Source: Chalara sp. BL73
Taxonomy: Eukaryota; Ascomycota; Leotiomycetes; Helotiales
Direction of reading: 5' to 3'
Assembly: GCA_918026815.1 (NCBI GenBank)
Contig: CAKJVC010000010.1
Coordinates: 2,172,501-2,236,500 of the forward strand
Length of the DNA stretch: 64,000 bases
In this document: positions 1-11,453 of the stretch, one piece after another
How positions within the stretch are numbered: the stretch's first letter is position 1
Layout of the letters: every line of letters starts with the position of its first letter
Translations under genes and position numbers: made by a program
Notes under the pieces: generated by a model
Told to the model about the DNA's origin: nothing
Database searches by the model: none
Seen by the model: the letters and a program-made list of their open reading frames with translations, nothing else

Positions 1-575
1 CTCCCAGTCACCGAACAGCGACCGGCGTACCTGACTGTTGGCTCCATCGCATCCGACGATATATTCTGCCTCCAACTTTTTGATTCCCTCAGGTGTTTCA
101 ACCTCCACCCAAGCTTTGCTCTCATCCTGCCCAATAGACTTAACAGTGTGCTTCCACTTGACCATAGCCGATGGCTGGACCTGGATATGCTTGTATAGAA
201 TCTTTCCCAGGTCATTCAGAGGAAGGCAGACCATCCTATCAGGATCGCCATCACACAAAAAACCATCAAGGCCCGCAAGATAGGTGCCGTCAAGCTTTCT
301 CCAGCATACAGTCTTTGGAATAAATCCTTGCTCCTTCATTTCATCGAGGACCCCTGCCCGCCGAAGCTCATATACGGCTGGTGGACCATAGTGAGTTGCT
401 CGTGGTTGGTTATCCAATTCGTCTGCCGCATCTAGAAGCTGTACGGAGACTCCCTGCTGCGATAGAAGCAGCCCTAGAAGCAGTCCAGCTGGGCCGGCGC
501 CAACAATTATAACCTAGCAAATTAACATCGGGATACTGGGGGAGGATGGGAACAACTCACTGAATCGAGACCCAT
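1..575 (-). CDS. FAD-dependent aromatic-type monooxygenase, N-terminal part (runs off window)
   Basis: Minus-strand gene whose 3' part lies beyond base 1. Exon 1 is 575-561 (ATG GGT CTC GAT TCA), followed by a 47-nt intron (560-514, GTGAGT..TAG) and exon 2 from 513 to the window edge. The splice gives the start MGLDSVIIVGAGPAG, which holds the GxGxxG dinucleotide-binding fingerprint. About 155 residues later comes the VGCDGANS motif, the conserved DG motif that contacts FAD and NAD(P)H in flavoprotein hydroxylases of the PheA/TfdB type (FAD_binding_3). Known members hydroxylate phenolic or polyketide substrates with NAD(P)H and O2. The substrate cannot be told from this fragment. The intact SDR and broken SDR that follow on the same strand suggest a catabolic or secondary-metabolite context. 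The frame is open throughout the visible 528 coding bases. Confidence 0.9.
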
Positions 576-1481
576 TGTTTATCACAATTTAATTCTTTTG
601 ACAAAATTACCTGAAGATTTCGCGTCGAATATCTGCCGGAGAAGTTGAATTTGATGGAACTACTAAGAGTATTAAAGCTAGTGGGACTACTCACTCCAAA
701 CCCCACATTTTAGATGAGGCGGGATACAGCCCACAAGTCCCACTTGAAGACATGCAGGGACAAGTTTCGGCGAATTTAAAATGAAACTCAGTGTAGATAC
801 CATTTGTGTGTTGCTGAAGTAAAAACTAGAAAATACGTCGAGTACTTTCGTTCGAACAAATGGTCAAAGAGTTGGAGCATGAGCACGAAAGCAAAGTTAT
901 AATCAGCTTCGGATCACTTGGAGATAGCGGAAAACAGTTACGTGTAACCGCGAAGGCCTATGGAATTCCGAAGATATTCACATATCGATCATTGCTCAAA
1001 CGGTCTCCCGTCCGCACTACTCCAAACCGTCGCATACCCGCCAAGCCTTGAACCGTCGAAACGGCCACTTGGTCGATCCGCCATTCAACATATTCTTTAT
1101 CAGGCATCGAAAGCGTCCCCGGCGCGCGCTCGCTACAGCTTCCGGCCAACCCCTTGATCCCAACTCCGGACACGCATTTGGCCAGCTCGGACGGCCAAAT
1201 GCGAACATCTTGAGCGCTGCAGGTGGCAGATACGTCGGTGAAGCACAAATTGTCAATGAAAGCAATCGGTGAGGACACCTCGCCGCCAGCGCTTCTCCTA
1301 CCATCCACTCGTTGACTCTCCCAAGATCGCCGAGCTTTGGCGCTCACTCGGAGTTTTTTTTCTGGCCTGGTTGTGGTAGATCATTCACTGGCACAGCCAT
1401 ATAATTCTATTCACATACGAGATGGAATTCAAGGCTTGAAATCGGTGGTTCATTGCTATTACTGCGCACCCTAAGCTCAAT
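576..1481. other. Intergenic, no supported gene
   Basis: About 900 bases between the monooxygenase start and the SDR stop. Several open frames of 60-130 codons overlap on both strands around 860-1350, but none shows a family motif or a credible splice pattern. The stretch next to 575 presumably holds the monooxygenase promoter. Nothing else is recognised. Confidence 0.5.
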
Positions 1482-2441
1482 CTAAGGTATAAGTCTCCGT
1501 TGTCCCTCGTCAATCTGCGCGCTCAAGTCCATCCCAATCCACAGCGGCTGCGTTTCATGGATCTTGTCCTCCAACTCCACAATTTTGTGACCAGCTACGA
1601 AGAACGACTTCCCATTCACCTCAGGCCTCACAATGGGCATCAAGAGGGCAAGTGCTACTCCCTCTGGCTCGTTGATGGGCAGCTCCCCCCACAATTTCAG
1701 AATCTCGGGAGTAATCATTGGTGTCACTGTACACCGGAACGTTAGCTTGAGTTTACCTTTCAGAGGAGGGGAGGCTCACTTGTCAACCAAGGGGAAACAC
1801 AATTGATCGTCACATTCTTCTTCACAACCTGCGTCCTCAGGGACCTCATCAATCCCAGAACTCCCGCCTTCCCAGCACAATAAAAGTGCAAAGGTGGAGT
1901 ATCGAAATAGCTAGCAGCAGAAGCCGTCATGACAATCTGGCACCTCGCCTCCGGCCATTTCGCAAAGTAATGCATGGCGCATTTTACCACGTACAACGAC
2001 CCCGTCAGATTGATATCCAATTGCTTCAGGTTCGGAGCCAAAAGCTTGCCCGTGGAGGTATCGCATTCATCTTCCAAAAGATTCTCGCCGCTGTTGGTTC
2101 CGGCATTGGAGCAAACAGCGTTGATGACTCCGAATTGCTTGCGAGTGGCTTCGAATAGCGAGAGTACGTCGTCCCAGTTTGAAACATCGGTTTTGAGGAA
2201 GAGTCCTTGGGTTCCGAATTCCTTCGCGAGTGCAGAACCTCCTTCTTCGTTCCAATCCCCGATGGCTACGTTTGCGCCATGTTCTACCCAGAAATTAGAG
2301 GAGGTTCTCAGATATTTCGAGGAGCTCACTGTATGCTATTTTTGCTGTCTCTCGACCAATGCCAGTTGAAGCGCCAGTGATCAAGATCGTTTTCCCTTTC
2401 AGCTTGTGCAACTCACCTGCTTTCAATTCGTACGTCGTCAT
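1482..2441 (-). CDS. Short-chain dehydrogenase/reductase (classical SDR), 3 exons
   Basis: Exons 2441-2330, 2283-1780 and 1726-1482 join in frame (861 nt, 286 aa). The introns are 46 and 53 nt, both starting GTGAGC and ending AG. I chose the ATG at 2441 (MTTYELKAGELHKLKGK) because the Rossmann strand follows directly; an upstream in-frame ATG at 2477 would add 12 residues. Motifs: TGASTGIG near residues 22-29 (NAD(P) binding), CSNAG in place of NNAG, a Ser in TASAASY, and YCAGK as the catalytic YxxxK. The sequence NVTINCVSPWLT precedes the substrate-binding region. The aspartate in AIGDWN, at the end of the second strand, favours NAD over NADP. Overall it resembles fungal proteins annotated as 15-hydroxyprostaglandin dehydrogenase-like; the true substrate is unknown. 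A decayed relative lies upstream on the same strand. Confidence 0.9.
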
Positions 2442-2748
2442 GGTCGCTGTGAAGGTCTGAAGTGGGAGGCTAAACATTGGGCCTTATTGACTGCCATCTC
2501 CACCACTGTGCCATATTCTTCATAGCACTCTTCCCCTTTGGGTCATGTTAGGCCTATTGATTGTGCCCCGTCGTCACCAATGCGGGGGGAGGGGTTGGTG
2601 GGGTAAACTACCCCGCCTCCGCTCTGTGACGGAAAGATACTTGAACTACCCACATGCATCGCAAGCTCGGGAACGTCGAAGGGATCAATTTGGCAGCAAA
2701 AGTGGGAATTAAGCTACCTCCGCATGAAAAGCAAGCCTCGTCCGATCC

Positions 2749-3746
2749 TCACACTTTCTCTTCACCACCAAACTTATCTTTCGGCGGTTCTTGACACGCC
2801 TCATCCCAACGGCTTCCCGACTCCTCCGCAATCCACCTCGTGTTATCATCCAAAAACGGATGCGGCTCTCTAAAACCCACATGTTCCAAACCCAACTCCA
2901 CTGCTTGTCCTGTCATCTTATCATTATCTAGAAACTTATTTATAGCTTTGAGATCTGTGCTCATATACGTGACAAGTTCTTGCGGCCACTTGTCACAAAC
3001 ATGAGGTGAACACATAGTCTATAATAATGAAGGCTAGACAGATGCAGTTAATCGTGATATTTCCTGTCGCGAAGAGACTTTCGGAACCGCCGGCTCGGGT
3101 GCGGCCTATTACATCTTGTTTTGCGGCAGTGTATTGGGGATTTGTTGTCGTGTGACTGATCGACTTCATCAGCTATCCATTCCTATGTCATAGGTGATTT
3201 TCAGGCGTTCAAAGCAAAGCAGACTTACAGTAAATCCGCCGCGGAAGAAGTAATCACCACCTCTCCCCCTCCGGCATCTTATTCCTCCTCACAAAATGCT
3301 TAAACAACCAAATCCCCTAAAACACGGCGTCCAAATTCACCTTAATAGTCTTCAGATTCAGCTCTAACAGGATTCAATTCTCAACCACTTCGTATCTTTC
3401 TCATATAAACTCTGACGGTCATCGATACCAGCATCCGCAGCGAAGAAATCAAGGCAACCCCCCCCCCGGGCCATTCGAACGCAGTCTTGAATGATGCGGC
3501 TTGTTGGGTGTAGATGGAGATGTCAGTTTGGATGAATTTGGTATCGGGGAGAGAAGATGAGATGCGGGTGCCGAGTGGGTAGTTTAGGTCGAGGAGGTAG
3601 GTGTGAGAGAGGAGCTGCTTGACGATTGCGAGACCGATCCCTGAGGCGCTACCGGTACGATGGATACTGGTTTTGACGTGGTGCAGGATGGAGAATCCCA
3701 GGTAAGATTTTAATGATGCTGCTAGTCTGAGATGCGACCGGTACAA
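2749..3746 (-). pseudogene. Broken short-chain dehydrogenase (second SDR copy)
   Basis: All parts of a classical SDR are present in order on the minus strand, but in different frames. TGSASGIGLAIVKQLL lies near 3640. A stretch reading LDFFAADAGIDDRQSLYEKD (the NNAG region) at about 3450-3390 is one base out of frame, with the slip in a C-run near 3460. NLKTIKVNLDAVF is followed by an in-frame TAG at about 3320. PEGGEVVITSSAADL needs another frame change. YTAAKQDVIG (catalytic YxxxK) and NITINCICLAF lie at about 3150-3040. The C-terminus TGQAVELGLEHVGFREPH, typical of 15-PGDH-like SDRs, lies at 2749-3015. At least two frameshifts and one stop make it non-functional. A plausible remnant intron (GTAAGT..TAG) lies near 3230-3185. 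It is probably a paralogue of the intact SDR next door. Confidence 0.82.
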
Positions 3747-4790
3747 CTTCTTATATACGTATCCGTTCCTCGTTTTGATGCGGGACTAGGAGCGGGTTCT
3801 TCAGAATGCGTGAGCTTTTCTCGGCAAGTCATAAAAGAAGTGTAAACATTTCATGTGTTTGAAGAATTGTCTCCATGTATTTTTAGCCACCCAAATCACC
3901 CAAAGTTTCGCAAGCTCGAACGTTTCCCGAACAATCGCGGCATGCCTTAGTCAAATATTTCTTCGACTATTCGGATGCCAAATGCGTCATTCAGCAGGGG
4001 AAGGAAAGCATCGCCCCATCCGTTCATACTTTGGTTTCGTGATTTTAATAGTCCAGCTGCACTTACATATCTTCGGAGCTCATCTGGCCTGCGGGCCTAT
4101 TCTGGGCAGTATCTATTGTCATCTGTGAGATCTCCTTCGGTGATTATCAACATTAACAAACTTCATTACAGTATTGCATAAATGACCCTTACTGTTTGTA
4201 CGTAGATCAGATTAGCTGCTGAATGGGGACAGGTCATGTGACAGAGTCACATGACCCAGCGAAGGGGCATATCCTCGCTCCTCCATTCAACCTTCAACAA
4301 TGAAAAAAAATTCACATTCAACCCAAGCAATCCACGTAAAGACGTGGTGTTGCCACGGGTAGAGTGATCCGACACTTACCTTTTATTTTGCGGGCTTTGA
4401 ATGTTAGGAGTATTAACATCATATGAGGTCTTTCGAAGGTATTGAAACATTTCCTTGCCACGACTGACGCAAGCTGAACCTCTCGAGGGGTCGTTCGTTG
4501 CTCGATGGACCAGCCCTCCCGCAGTTCTCGCACATGTTTCGTCCATCTCTCCGTGCCCTGTACTCGGCGAACTCAGGATACAGATCGTACAGCCCAGACT
4601 CCTCCAGACTTTCTAAAGAGACCACACACGATCGACCGGCCATATACCTTGGCTAATTTTCATCCACGCTTGGTTCCCTGTTTTCTATTTTGAAATAACT
4701 TTTGGTTTGAGCTTCTATTTTGATCTTATTACTCCTTTGCCTGGTTAGGGTAGTATCGTCAAGTTTTTATTGCTTTTCGCAATCTTGGGA
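3747..4790. other. Intergenic, no supported gene
   Basis: The open frames here are short, overlap each other and carry no recognisable domain. Nothing is assigned. Confidence 0.5.
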
Positions 4791-6503
4791 CTAAATGATA
4801 TACACAGTCGACTTTCCGGCAGAGTTTAAATTGGACTCCCAAAACTTCCTGATACTTTTTCCCCAATTCGGATGTCTAACCTCAAACACCCCTATGCGTT
4901 GGAATAAGCTGAAGTCAGAATTCTCAATCTTCTCCAAGACCAATCCGTAGCCAAACCAGCCAGATCCAGTCAGTGTTAAGGGCAGTGTCCACACGTTGTT
5001 TCCTCCGGCATGCTCAATCCATTTACTGCTACTGATATCGAAAATACGAGAGTCCATGTATGCACGACCCCAGACCTTTGGAGCTGAGGTGAATATCAAT
5101 ATCAGGCTGAAAATGTTCATAATGGGAGGGTTAAAACGTACGATCCAGTCCCAACCATTGTGCAAGCTTCAGGGCACCAGATAAACCCCATGTCCTGATA
5201 TCCATCTCCCTACCATCAATGCTTGTCTGGGATAATGTGCCTTTCAAACAGATCCAATGACCTGTGTCTTTGATCCATTTGGGAAAGGATGGCGGCTTAC
5301 TGTCAAGATAAGCGCCGACAACCTCCACATCGTTCTTGGCCGAGCCTAATTTCTCCTCGGGCCATCCAAAATCGACCCTACCATCGACAGATACCCAAGA
5401 CCAAGAAGGGGCTCTATAGAAATCCGGTATGCTCGGCTCTGGCTGTCTCGAACGTTCCCCTTCCACGACAGCCGGAGCATGTTTCCAGAGTAGATCTCTA
5501 ATGAGTGTTTCTTTCCAGAGTCCAAACATATATTGCTTGCCAGTTTGCTCGGAATACAGCGCAGCCAGACCCGATAAAGCTGGCATTTTATCCGACGATT
5601 TCGTCAACCTGCGGCACGAGTACTCTTGCACTATTCCGTGCCAAACTTCTATCCCTTCTTCCACACGCTTGGATATAGATGCAAAGGACTGTATACTTGT
5701 CGTTTCTGCAGCACCTGTTTGGGGAGACCGAGTCCGACATTCGTAATGGAGTTTGTCTGGGCCAAAAGCTAGATATCGGACGGAGAGTATGTGTTCTTGA
5801 AATGTCCACCCTCTGGCGTAAAGAGGAGCATCATAAAGCTCCCAATCTTTGTCATAGACCCTAGCCAATTGCCACGCTCGGTCTCGTGAGATACCGTGGT
5901 GCACATCAGGAGCAAGCGATGCGGCAATTGTGACGAATGCTCCTCCGTACACATCCGCCATCTTTGCTGATTCGTGTTTCCTGCTTATATGTCAGCCATA
6001 TTCTGGCGACAGCTTTTGGATGATGTGCCACACCAGTCTTCAGCGGAGTTTTGAATTATACACAGAGCGTCTACCCAGAGGAAACGTATTCCAATACCAC
6101 GAGTCAACTCGATTGCATCGCGAATAGTGAGCGGGATATCGTCCCATGGAATTATCTCTTTCATGAAATCAAGGTTTTCCGTCGTAAGGGTCAAATTTTG
6201 CGTTTTGCCCCAACAATAGGATAACGCAGCGAATTTAGCCTCATGCTGTGCCTCCTCGGCGTGGATGTAAAGTCTCGGTTCTTCGGATCCATCGGTAGGA
6301 CCGACATCGATGACCCGGGTTGGGAGGGGGCTGGTCAAGGGAAGGTTGCTGCAGGAGCCGTGTTCTTTGAGGCAAAGATCGAGGAGGAGGTTTGCTTTCC
6401 GCAGATCGTTGGATCTTGATGGTGCTTCGCAGTCGCCGTCACGTCTGCCACGTTTTCCACCGACAGCTACCCGTTCATCCTCACACGAAGTCTCGGAAGA
6501 CAT
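4791..6503 (-). CDS. HET-domain protein (heterokaryon incompatibility type), 3 exons
   Basis: Exons 6503-6034, 5980-5142 and 5083-4791 join in frame (1602 nt, 533 aa). The introns are 53 nt (GTGTGG..CAG) and 58 nt (GTACGT..CAG). The HET hallmarks are present: FAALSYCWG at residues 91-99, IPLTIRDAIELTRGIGIRFL, then WVDALCIIQNSAEDW. The first splice restores ESAKMADVYGGAFVTIAA, the second conserved HET block. GWTFQEHILSVRYLAF and APSWSWVSVDG follow, as in fungal HET proteins of this length. HET domains trigger cell death in non-self recognition, and many members remain orphan. An upstream in-frame ATG at 6542 would add 13 residues; 6503 is chosen because MSSETSCEDE is an ordinary soluble start. 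No break was found, so this is the one intact plain HET gene in the window. Confidence 0.9.
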
Positions 6504-6542
6504 TTTATCAACGGTTCCTAGCTGAACCGTAATCGATAGCAC

Positions 6543-7244
6543 GGCCCGAAACCAAGTTCTTGACCTCCCCTGGTGGTTAAGACCTGAGCACGAAGGATTT
6601 GAAGAAGGGCTTCCCGAGGCAGAATTATCTCGGAATAGTATACAACAATCCCAAAAGTCAATTTTTTATACTTTTATACAGAGCCTTACTGATACTATCG
6701 AGCAAAAAAGTAGAGAAATGAGGCGTTTGTCCACGTCACACGTCCCTAGCTTGCGGTTTGAAGATGCAAACACAGCCTTATGGAATCGGGCACGATTATT
6801 TGGTCAACGGTTTAGCAAGGCACCCTGTTAGGATTTGAGAATCCAGGGGGTAGCTGACAAGTCTCTGACTAAGTGGGGAACGCTAGCGCTGAAGACTTTT
6901 CACACACACAATTGCTAGAACACACTTCATACAATCATATAGTGAACAATAGAGAGCCTGACGGCATCCCCAAAAAGCTCCTTCTGACTATCATTGAGTA
7001 TTTCACGTTCTATCACACCCAACCGGAATTATTCGGCCCGTCCTGTCACGTGGTTGAGTAAGCTGCCCAATCGGACAAATCCACGTGCATCCCGGGCATA
7101 ATTACGCAGTGTTTATGCCATCACCGCTATTTAAATTCCTTAATAACGAGGTTAAACTAATTGTAACAATCGGTATGCCCAAGGCGCGGCACGGGGGTCA
7201 TGATACAAGAGCAAGGGGTGATGATCCGGGAATGAGGGGTTGCA
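6543..7244. other. Intergenic, upstream of the HET gene; no supported gene
   Basis: The sequence next to 6543 should hold the HET promoter. No open frame shows a family motif. Confidence 0.5.
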
Positions 7245-7245
7245 G

Positions 7246-7330
7246 ACCCAATGTCACGAACACGGTCCTATATGCCTGGAAGGGCGGGTTGTGGTGCTTC
7301 AATACAAAAATACTAAACTAAGGAGAGAAA
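7246..7330 (+). repeat. Dispersed repeat copy (matches 28385-28474 inverted)
   Basis: This block begins with TGTCACGAACACGGTCC and ends around ATACTAAACTAAGGAGA. The same sequence occurs in reverse orientation at 28385-28474 with few differences. The 25-nt tail containing TACTAAACTAAGGAG also recurs near 56225-56260, and inverted in diverged form near 57608-57650. The TG start suggests an LTR or TIR edge of a transposon family, but no coding part is attached. Just upstream, 7170-7245 resembles the reverse complement of about 57500-57590. Confidence 0.7.
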
Positions 7331-7430
7331 AAGTACAATCTCGGAAGCTGTGGGCTAAGTCAAGTTCTCGGGCCATGTGCTACTAGTCCCAGTTAGGGAA
7401 CGCAGGCGAGCCGGCCACATGATAACCGTG

Positions 7431-7752
7431 ACACCAAAAATCACGATTTTGGCATGCTTGTATTTCAACCATTATTTATCTTAATAGATCAAAACTTGAA
7501 GTTTAGTTTTCTAAGTATTTAAATAAGCAGCATTTTAAGTTTCAAAATGCTTAGTATTATATGGATTCAGATATAGCATTTCAGCCTAAAATAACCCTTG
7601 CATTTCCTGTTTCTAAATAACTATTAATTGTAATAGTCTCAACCTTCACTTATGTAGAAGAATTACAGTTAAATCGTTAAATATAAAGTTTTGTAAAGTT
7701 AAGCAAAGTAGTGGTTGATATACAAGCATGCCAAAATCGTGATTTTTGGTGT
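7431..7752. mobile_element. MITE-like element with about 40-bp terminal inverted repeats
   Basis: The left end (ACACCAAAAATCACGATTTT at 7431, continuing to about 7472) is matched by its reverse complement ending at 7752, with only one or two mismatches over roughly 40 bp. The 240-bp interior is AT-rich and non-coding. This is the structure of a miniature inverted-repeat transposable element. No clear target-site duplication was found directly at the ends. Confidence 0.75.
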
Positions 7753-7759
7753 GTTTTTG

Positions 7760-7806
7760 AGCGGCCAGGTTGATGATGTGGCCAGCTAAGTGATCAGGCA
7801 CGTTAG
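7760..7806 (+). repeat. Transposon-edge repeat shared with 50004-50050
   Basis: The block containing GATGATGTGGCCAGCTAAG and TGATCAGGCACGTTAG is nearly identical to a block at about 50004-50050 in the same orientation. The sequence at 7411-7424 (GCCGGCCACATGAT) resembles its reverse complement, so the MITE may sit inside a larger, decayed inverted-repeat element. Confidence 0.6.
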
Positions 7807-8400
7807 GATATTCACGGTCCAACTTGTATCAAAGCCTCAAAGCTCTGGATGGAGGAGTGGCAGTGGTCTGCCAAGAAACTCCGTCATGTATACCGGACTT
7901 ACTCTCGGAAGAAGTTTCCCTTCAAACAGGGTAATTGGCACAGCCGCTGATGAGGCTGCAGTAGGTGATGAGGGCAGAACCTATCTCCATCGAATGATGC
8001 AACTGAGAGGTAAGCATCATCTCTTTAAAATTCGTGATAGTTGTCTGCCATGAATTCTATAATGATAGCGCCTACGGATTTGATTGGTGCCTGCGCTGGC
8101 CATCAGAGTATTGGAAGTTGAATAGAATCCGTTAGATACAATTTCATCGGCAAACAGGGATCCAATGGCTGTTGAGGGAATGAATTACGATATGACATCG
8201 TGTGCCGACTTGTTTGAGAGTGGGTGATGTAGTTGGGTAACCCCCATTTCACCAGCCCTTCTGTTGAGGTTTGGAGAATGCGGCAAACAAGTAAGTCGTG
8301 ATATTCATCTTGAGAGGAATTAGATCGGCTGGTATTTCGAGTAGACAAAATTTCTACAGGAAAGATACATCGCATCAAATATTTTGTGGCATACTCAAAA

Positions 8401-8937
8401 TGGTTGCAACTACTTCGACTCTTGTTGCAAGTACATACTATCCTGCTGAAGCAGATGGCCCCAAGTTCCGGGTTCTCGGTGCAATCAAAGGTCACACGCT
8501 ACCAGATGGATTGCCACAATCATTAGAATCTTCTTTGGCTTGGACAAAGTCTCAAATACAAGCTAAGGGAAAGGGCTGGGTCATTCATCTAAACTCCGAA
8601 GAGCTGAAGTCCACCGACGATGCGTCGCATAGATTTCAAGGTACCTCCCCATTTCTGAGATCTCCCGACTGAGAAGAATCTAACCGAAACACCTAGTTTC
8701 ATCGCTTGGACCTGCTGAAATTAGCCAGATTACCTTCCCTCTCTCGAACTCCCTTGCCAAGCGCCTCAATTCCGTATCAGAAGAATGCCACTCTGGGAGA
8801 AGATTTTGTGTCATCAGAGGAATTGATCCCGCAAAATATGCCGATGAAAAAAATGTTTTGCTCTATACAGGAATATCAGCTTAGGTGGCTTCTGTTTGCG
8901 GTTTTCAAGACATCTCGAAGCCTTATATCCTTTGTAT
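8401..8937 (+). pseudogene. Truncated TauD/TfdA-like dioxygenase relic
   Basis: An ATG at 8401 opens a frame with LPDGLPQSLESSLAWTKS. A 57-nt intron (about 8641-8697, GTACCT..TAG) joins it to SSLGPAEISQITFPLSNSL, then RLNSVSEECHSGRRFCVIRG and IDPAKYADEKNVLLYTGISA. This order and spacing match the N-terminal third of fungal clavaminate-synthase/TauD-like, Fe(II)/2-oxoglutarate-dependent dioxygenases (the FFVLRGLDP..Y..ED block). A TAG then stops the frame where homologues continue with a Tyr. A few conserved-looking residues (GFQD) follow, and the catalytic HxD..H region is missing. It is therefore a 5' remnant. Confidence 0.65.
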
Positions 8938-9033
8938 GTTAAACGTGTCTGTCTTGAACTCTTTTTGATGAACAGCAATCACAAGTGCGTGTAGTTATCA
9001 GCAAACGTCAGCAAAGGGAACGAAAACCATAGT

Positions 9034-9420
9034 TTAAAAAGCGTATCCGCCGGATAACAAGGTTTCCAAACTATGCCCGATGAGCAGAAGATACCTGCAT
9101 CCTGTGACATTTGCATTCTGCCGATGTTGGTGCAAAATATTCAAGAACCGTTCAGTGCACTCTCGCAGACTGGTTTCAACGTCACGGTCCCTCCAATCCG
9201 ATTTGTAGCTGTAGCTGACAACCCGTGCGTTCTCAAATATCTGTGGCATGGTGTCCCATAGCCACATAACCTCCGCGGCGCCATCCTTCCCGCTTGGTTC
9301 TGGCAATGCTTTATCCCACCAGAATCACGCCTTGTCTCGACGCCTCTCCGGTTCATGTATCGCCGTTTTCGACACTTTCTTCACCCACGTATGATAAGGA
9401 TGCACGCCTAGACCTTGTAC
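9034..9420 (-). pseudogene. Alpha/beta-hydrolase domain relic (NLR-associated lipase/esterase type)
   Basis: The minus strand reads AVQGLGVHPYHTWVKK near 9400, then a TGA inside RRRDKA*FWWDKALPEPSG, then MWLWDTMPQIFENARVVSYS and later LLLIGHSLETLL. In fungal DUF676/PGAP1-like domains, the usual effector of many ankyrin and NB-ARC NLRs, the order is H-G-L-G-HP..TW, then D..R, then the nucleophile elbow GHSLGG. Here the first glycine motif is altered, a stop lies in the middle, and the elbow reads GHSLET before the frame ends. The rest of the gene is absent. Confidence 0.7.
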
Positions 9421-9429
9421 TGCGATGAT

Positions 9430-11453
9430 GCTACATAATGTGGGTCAGCGATGCTTGAGTCTAGAAATAGTCTGGCGTACTCCACTGCTGGCTCGGGCCG
9501 CGTCTTAGTTCGATCCGCTCAGTTACATTGTTTCCTTTGTACATGTCATTGTCGCGGCATTGACAGCATTGATGGCATTTCTGGAGACGCGGCTTGCGGC
9601 AAACTGATGAGTTCAAAGGATATTCTCGTGTCATGCTTTCATACGTTTAGCTTGGCGGGTGCTCTTCAGCCTTGTCCTTAAGCCTCAGGCAACCAATGCT
9701 GGAGACACTACCGGATCAATTGGTGATAGAACATGGAATACCAGTGATGATCGGAAGGTATTGGTGATGCAATTCAGGCTCTCTATTGCCTGTGTCTAGC
9801 ATACAGATCTCTAGTAATTTGTGTGAGAAAAGTCTTCCGCGCTGGCATCGTTTACTTAGTAAGAGACGTGTCAGCTACCTGGATCCTCAAATCCTAACTC
9901 TCTCTCTGGCTTCCGCGCTCTGTTCCCGCGGAGCTTTTATTACTTACTGTTCCATTCAATGCTGACTGCTTCCCCCCACCCCCAACTCCTCCTCCAGCGA
10001 GCATGCCGCCCAGCGCCGCCTCCGCGGGAGGTCCCGCGCCAACGACGCGTTAAAAACTACTCGCAGAGACTCTACTCGCTGTAATTACAGCTGTCTCCGC
10101 CAGGGCAGAAGAAGCTACTTTACTTTTCAGCAATATAGCCAACTTATTTGACGATCAGCTTCAAGGAGACTCTGCAAGGCACTTCCTTCGCACTTTATTT
10201 TTTTGATTCCATGCTCTGTTTAGCTGCTACGTAGCGCTATGTGGTCTCGAGAGAGATATCTGATACCACCACCCCAAACGCAGGCATCTGCACCCCGCGC
10301 CTTAGGCCCTAGGGTTCTATCCATTCCTCCCGCCAGTAGGCCAAGCTCTTCCCCGTGTGTACATCTCTGGCGTACAAGAAGACGTCGCCACTCTCCAATA
10401 TCTTGGCAACCTTGACCTGGCGGCTGATGCCCATTACTATAGCGGCATTATTGTTGGCCTGTGTGGGTTTGTTGACATTGGGAGCCTGCGAGATGTGTAA
10501 CTTGACCGTTCGCAGGATGAATTCTGTAGTATTAAGTTTGTTGCGTATCTTGTTAAGCGTTCCTTGTCGTTCATTCTGATCCTGATTTCACGCAGGTCAG
10601 CACTCGTTGTCGGCGTGCTGATCTGAGGCTATTGTACGATAGAGCGGACAGGATGCCTAGTTCTCCCCAATCTGCGGTGCGACAACTTCAGATCGGAGGT
10701 GGTGAGATTGGTTCCGTAAGCGAAATTGCGTTGCTGCTTTTTCAAAATCTTGTTTCTCATGACTACCAATCGAAGCAGCTCTTCCCCCACCTGTAGTGTT
10801 TTGAGGCCGTAAGGCTGAATTGGAATCACAGACAGATCATCTGCTCGGGAAAGCAGTTACAAGAGTCATCAAGATGAAACAATCCGTACACTTATGTTAT
10901 ACTCTACTTTGTTCCGAAAACCATCAGGCTAAGTTATATGATTCGTATTATAAGATCACTGTTCTCCACGGCTCTACATATTCGATGCCTTAAGGAAACT
11001 GCTTGCCAATGAGCTCTAAACTGCATATCGCGTATATTCAAAGCGACGTATTTCGAGCTCAATGGCGCCATATGTTCATCAGAATTGGATGAGCCCTTGC
11101 TCAAAAGAAGTATTGATTTTCTGACAGGTTGCTGACGTGAGAATGCTGAATTTTAATGCTAACACCTCGGGCTGGGCGGCTCTGCGATTGGAGGGGCTCA
11201 GCCTCATCTCTCATCCTGCTAGTCTCGATAAGAAGTGCCTTGGGCTATGGTGTAATCACACCCACCCTTATTGTGTCACCGATACCAGTCCTACACGTCT
11301 CCAACTCCTGTTAGGCTGTAGTCAATTTAATTGTCACAAATACATCTACACTTCAACACAACCCCGACAGAACAAGACCCGAACGTCAGTGCATGCTGCC
11401 AAGTGCCGCCTGCGACACGTCTTCCTGTTATCGAGACAACCACTGGGTTGGGT
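9430..11453. other. Intergenic, no confirmed gene; promoter side of the NLR
   Basis: About 2 kb without a supported gene. Two stretches look protein-like: about 10058-10205, + strand, reading SARAEEATLLFSNIANLFDD, and about 10355-10500, + strand, reading VQEDVATLQYLGNLDLAADA. No family was recognised, no splice links them convincingly, and they may be relics. The region next to 11454 presumably drives the NLR. Confidence 0.4.

Noticed and set aside
38..283. Plus-strand 81-codon frame at the window start
   Set aside because: Antisense to the FAD monooxygenase, whose motifs and splice are clear.
958..1347. 129-codon minus-strand frame upstream of the monooxygenase
   Set aside because: No family motif, overlaps several other frames, and no splice linkage to either neighbour.
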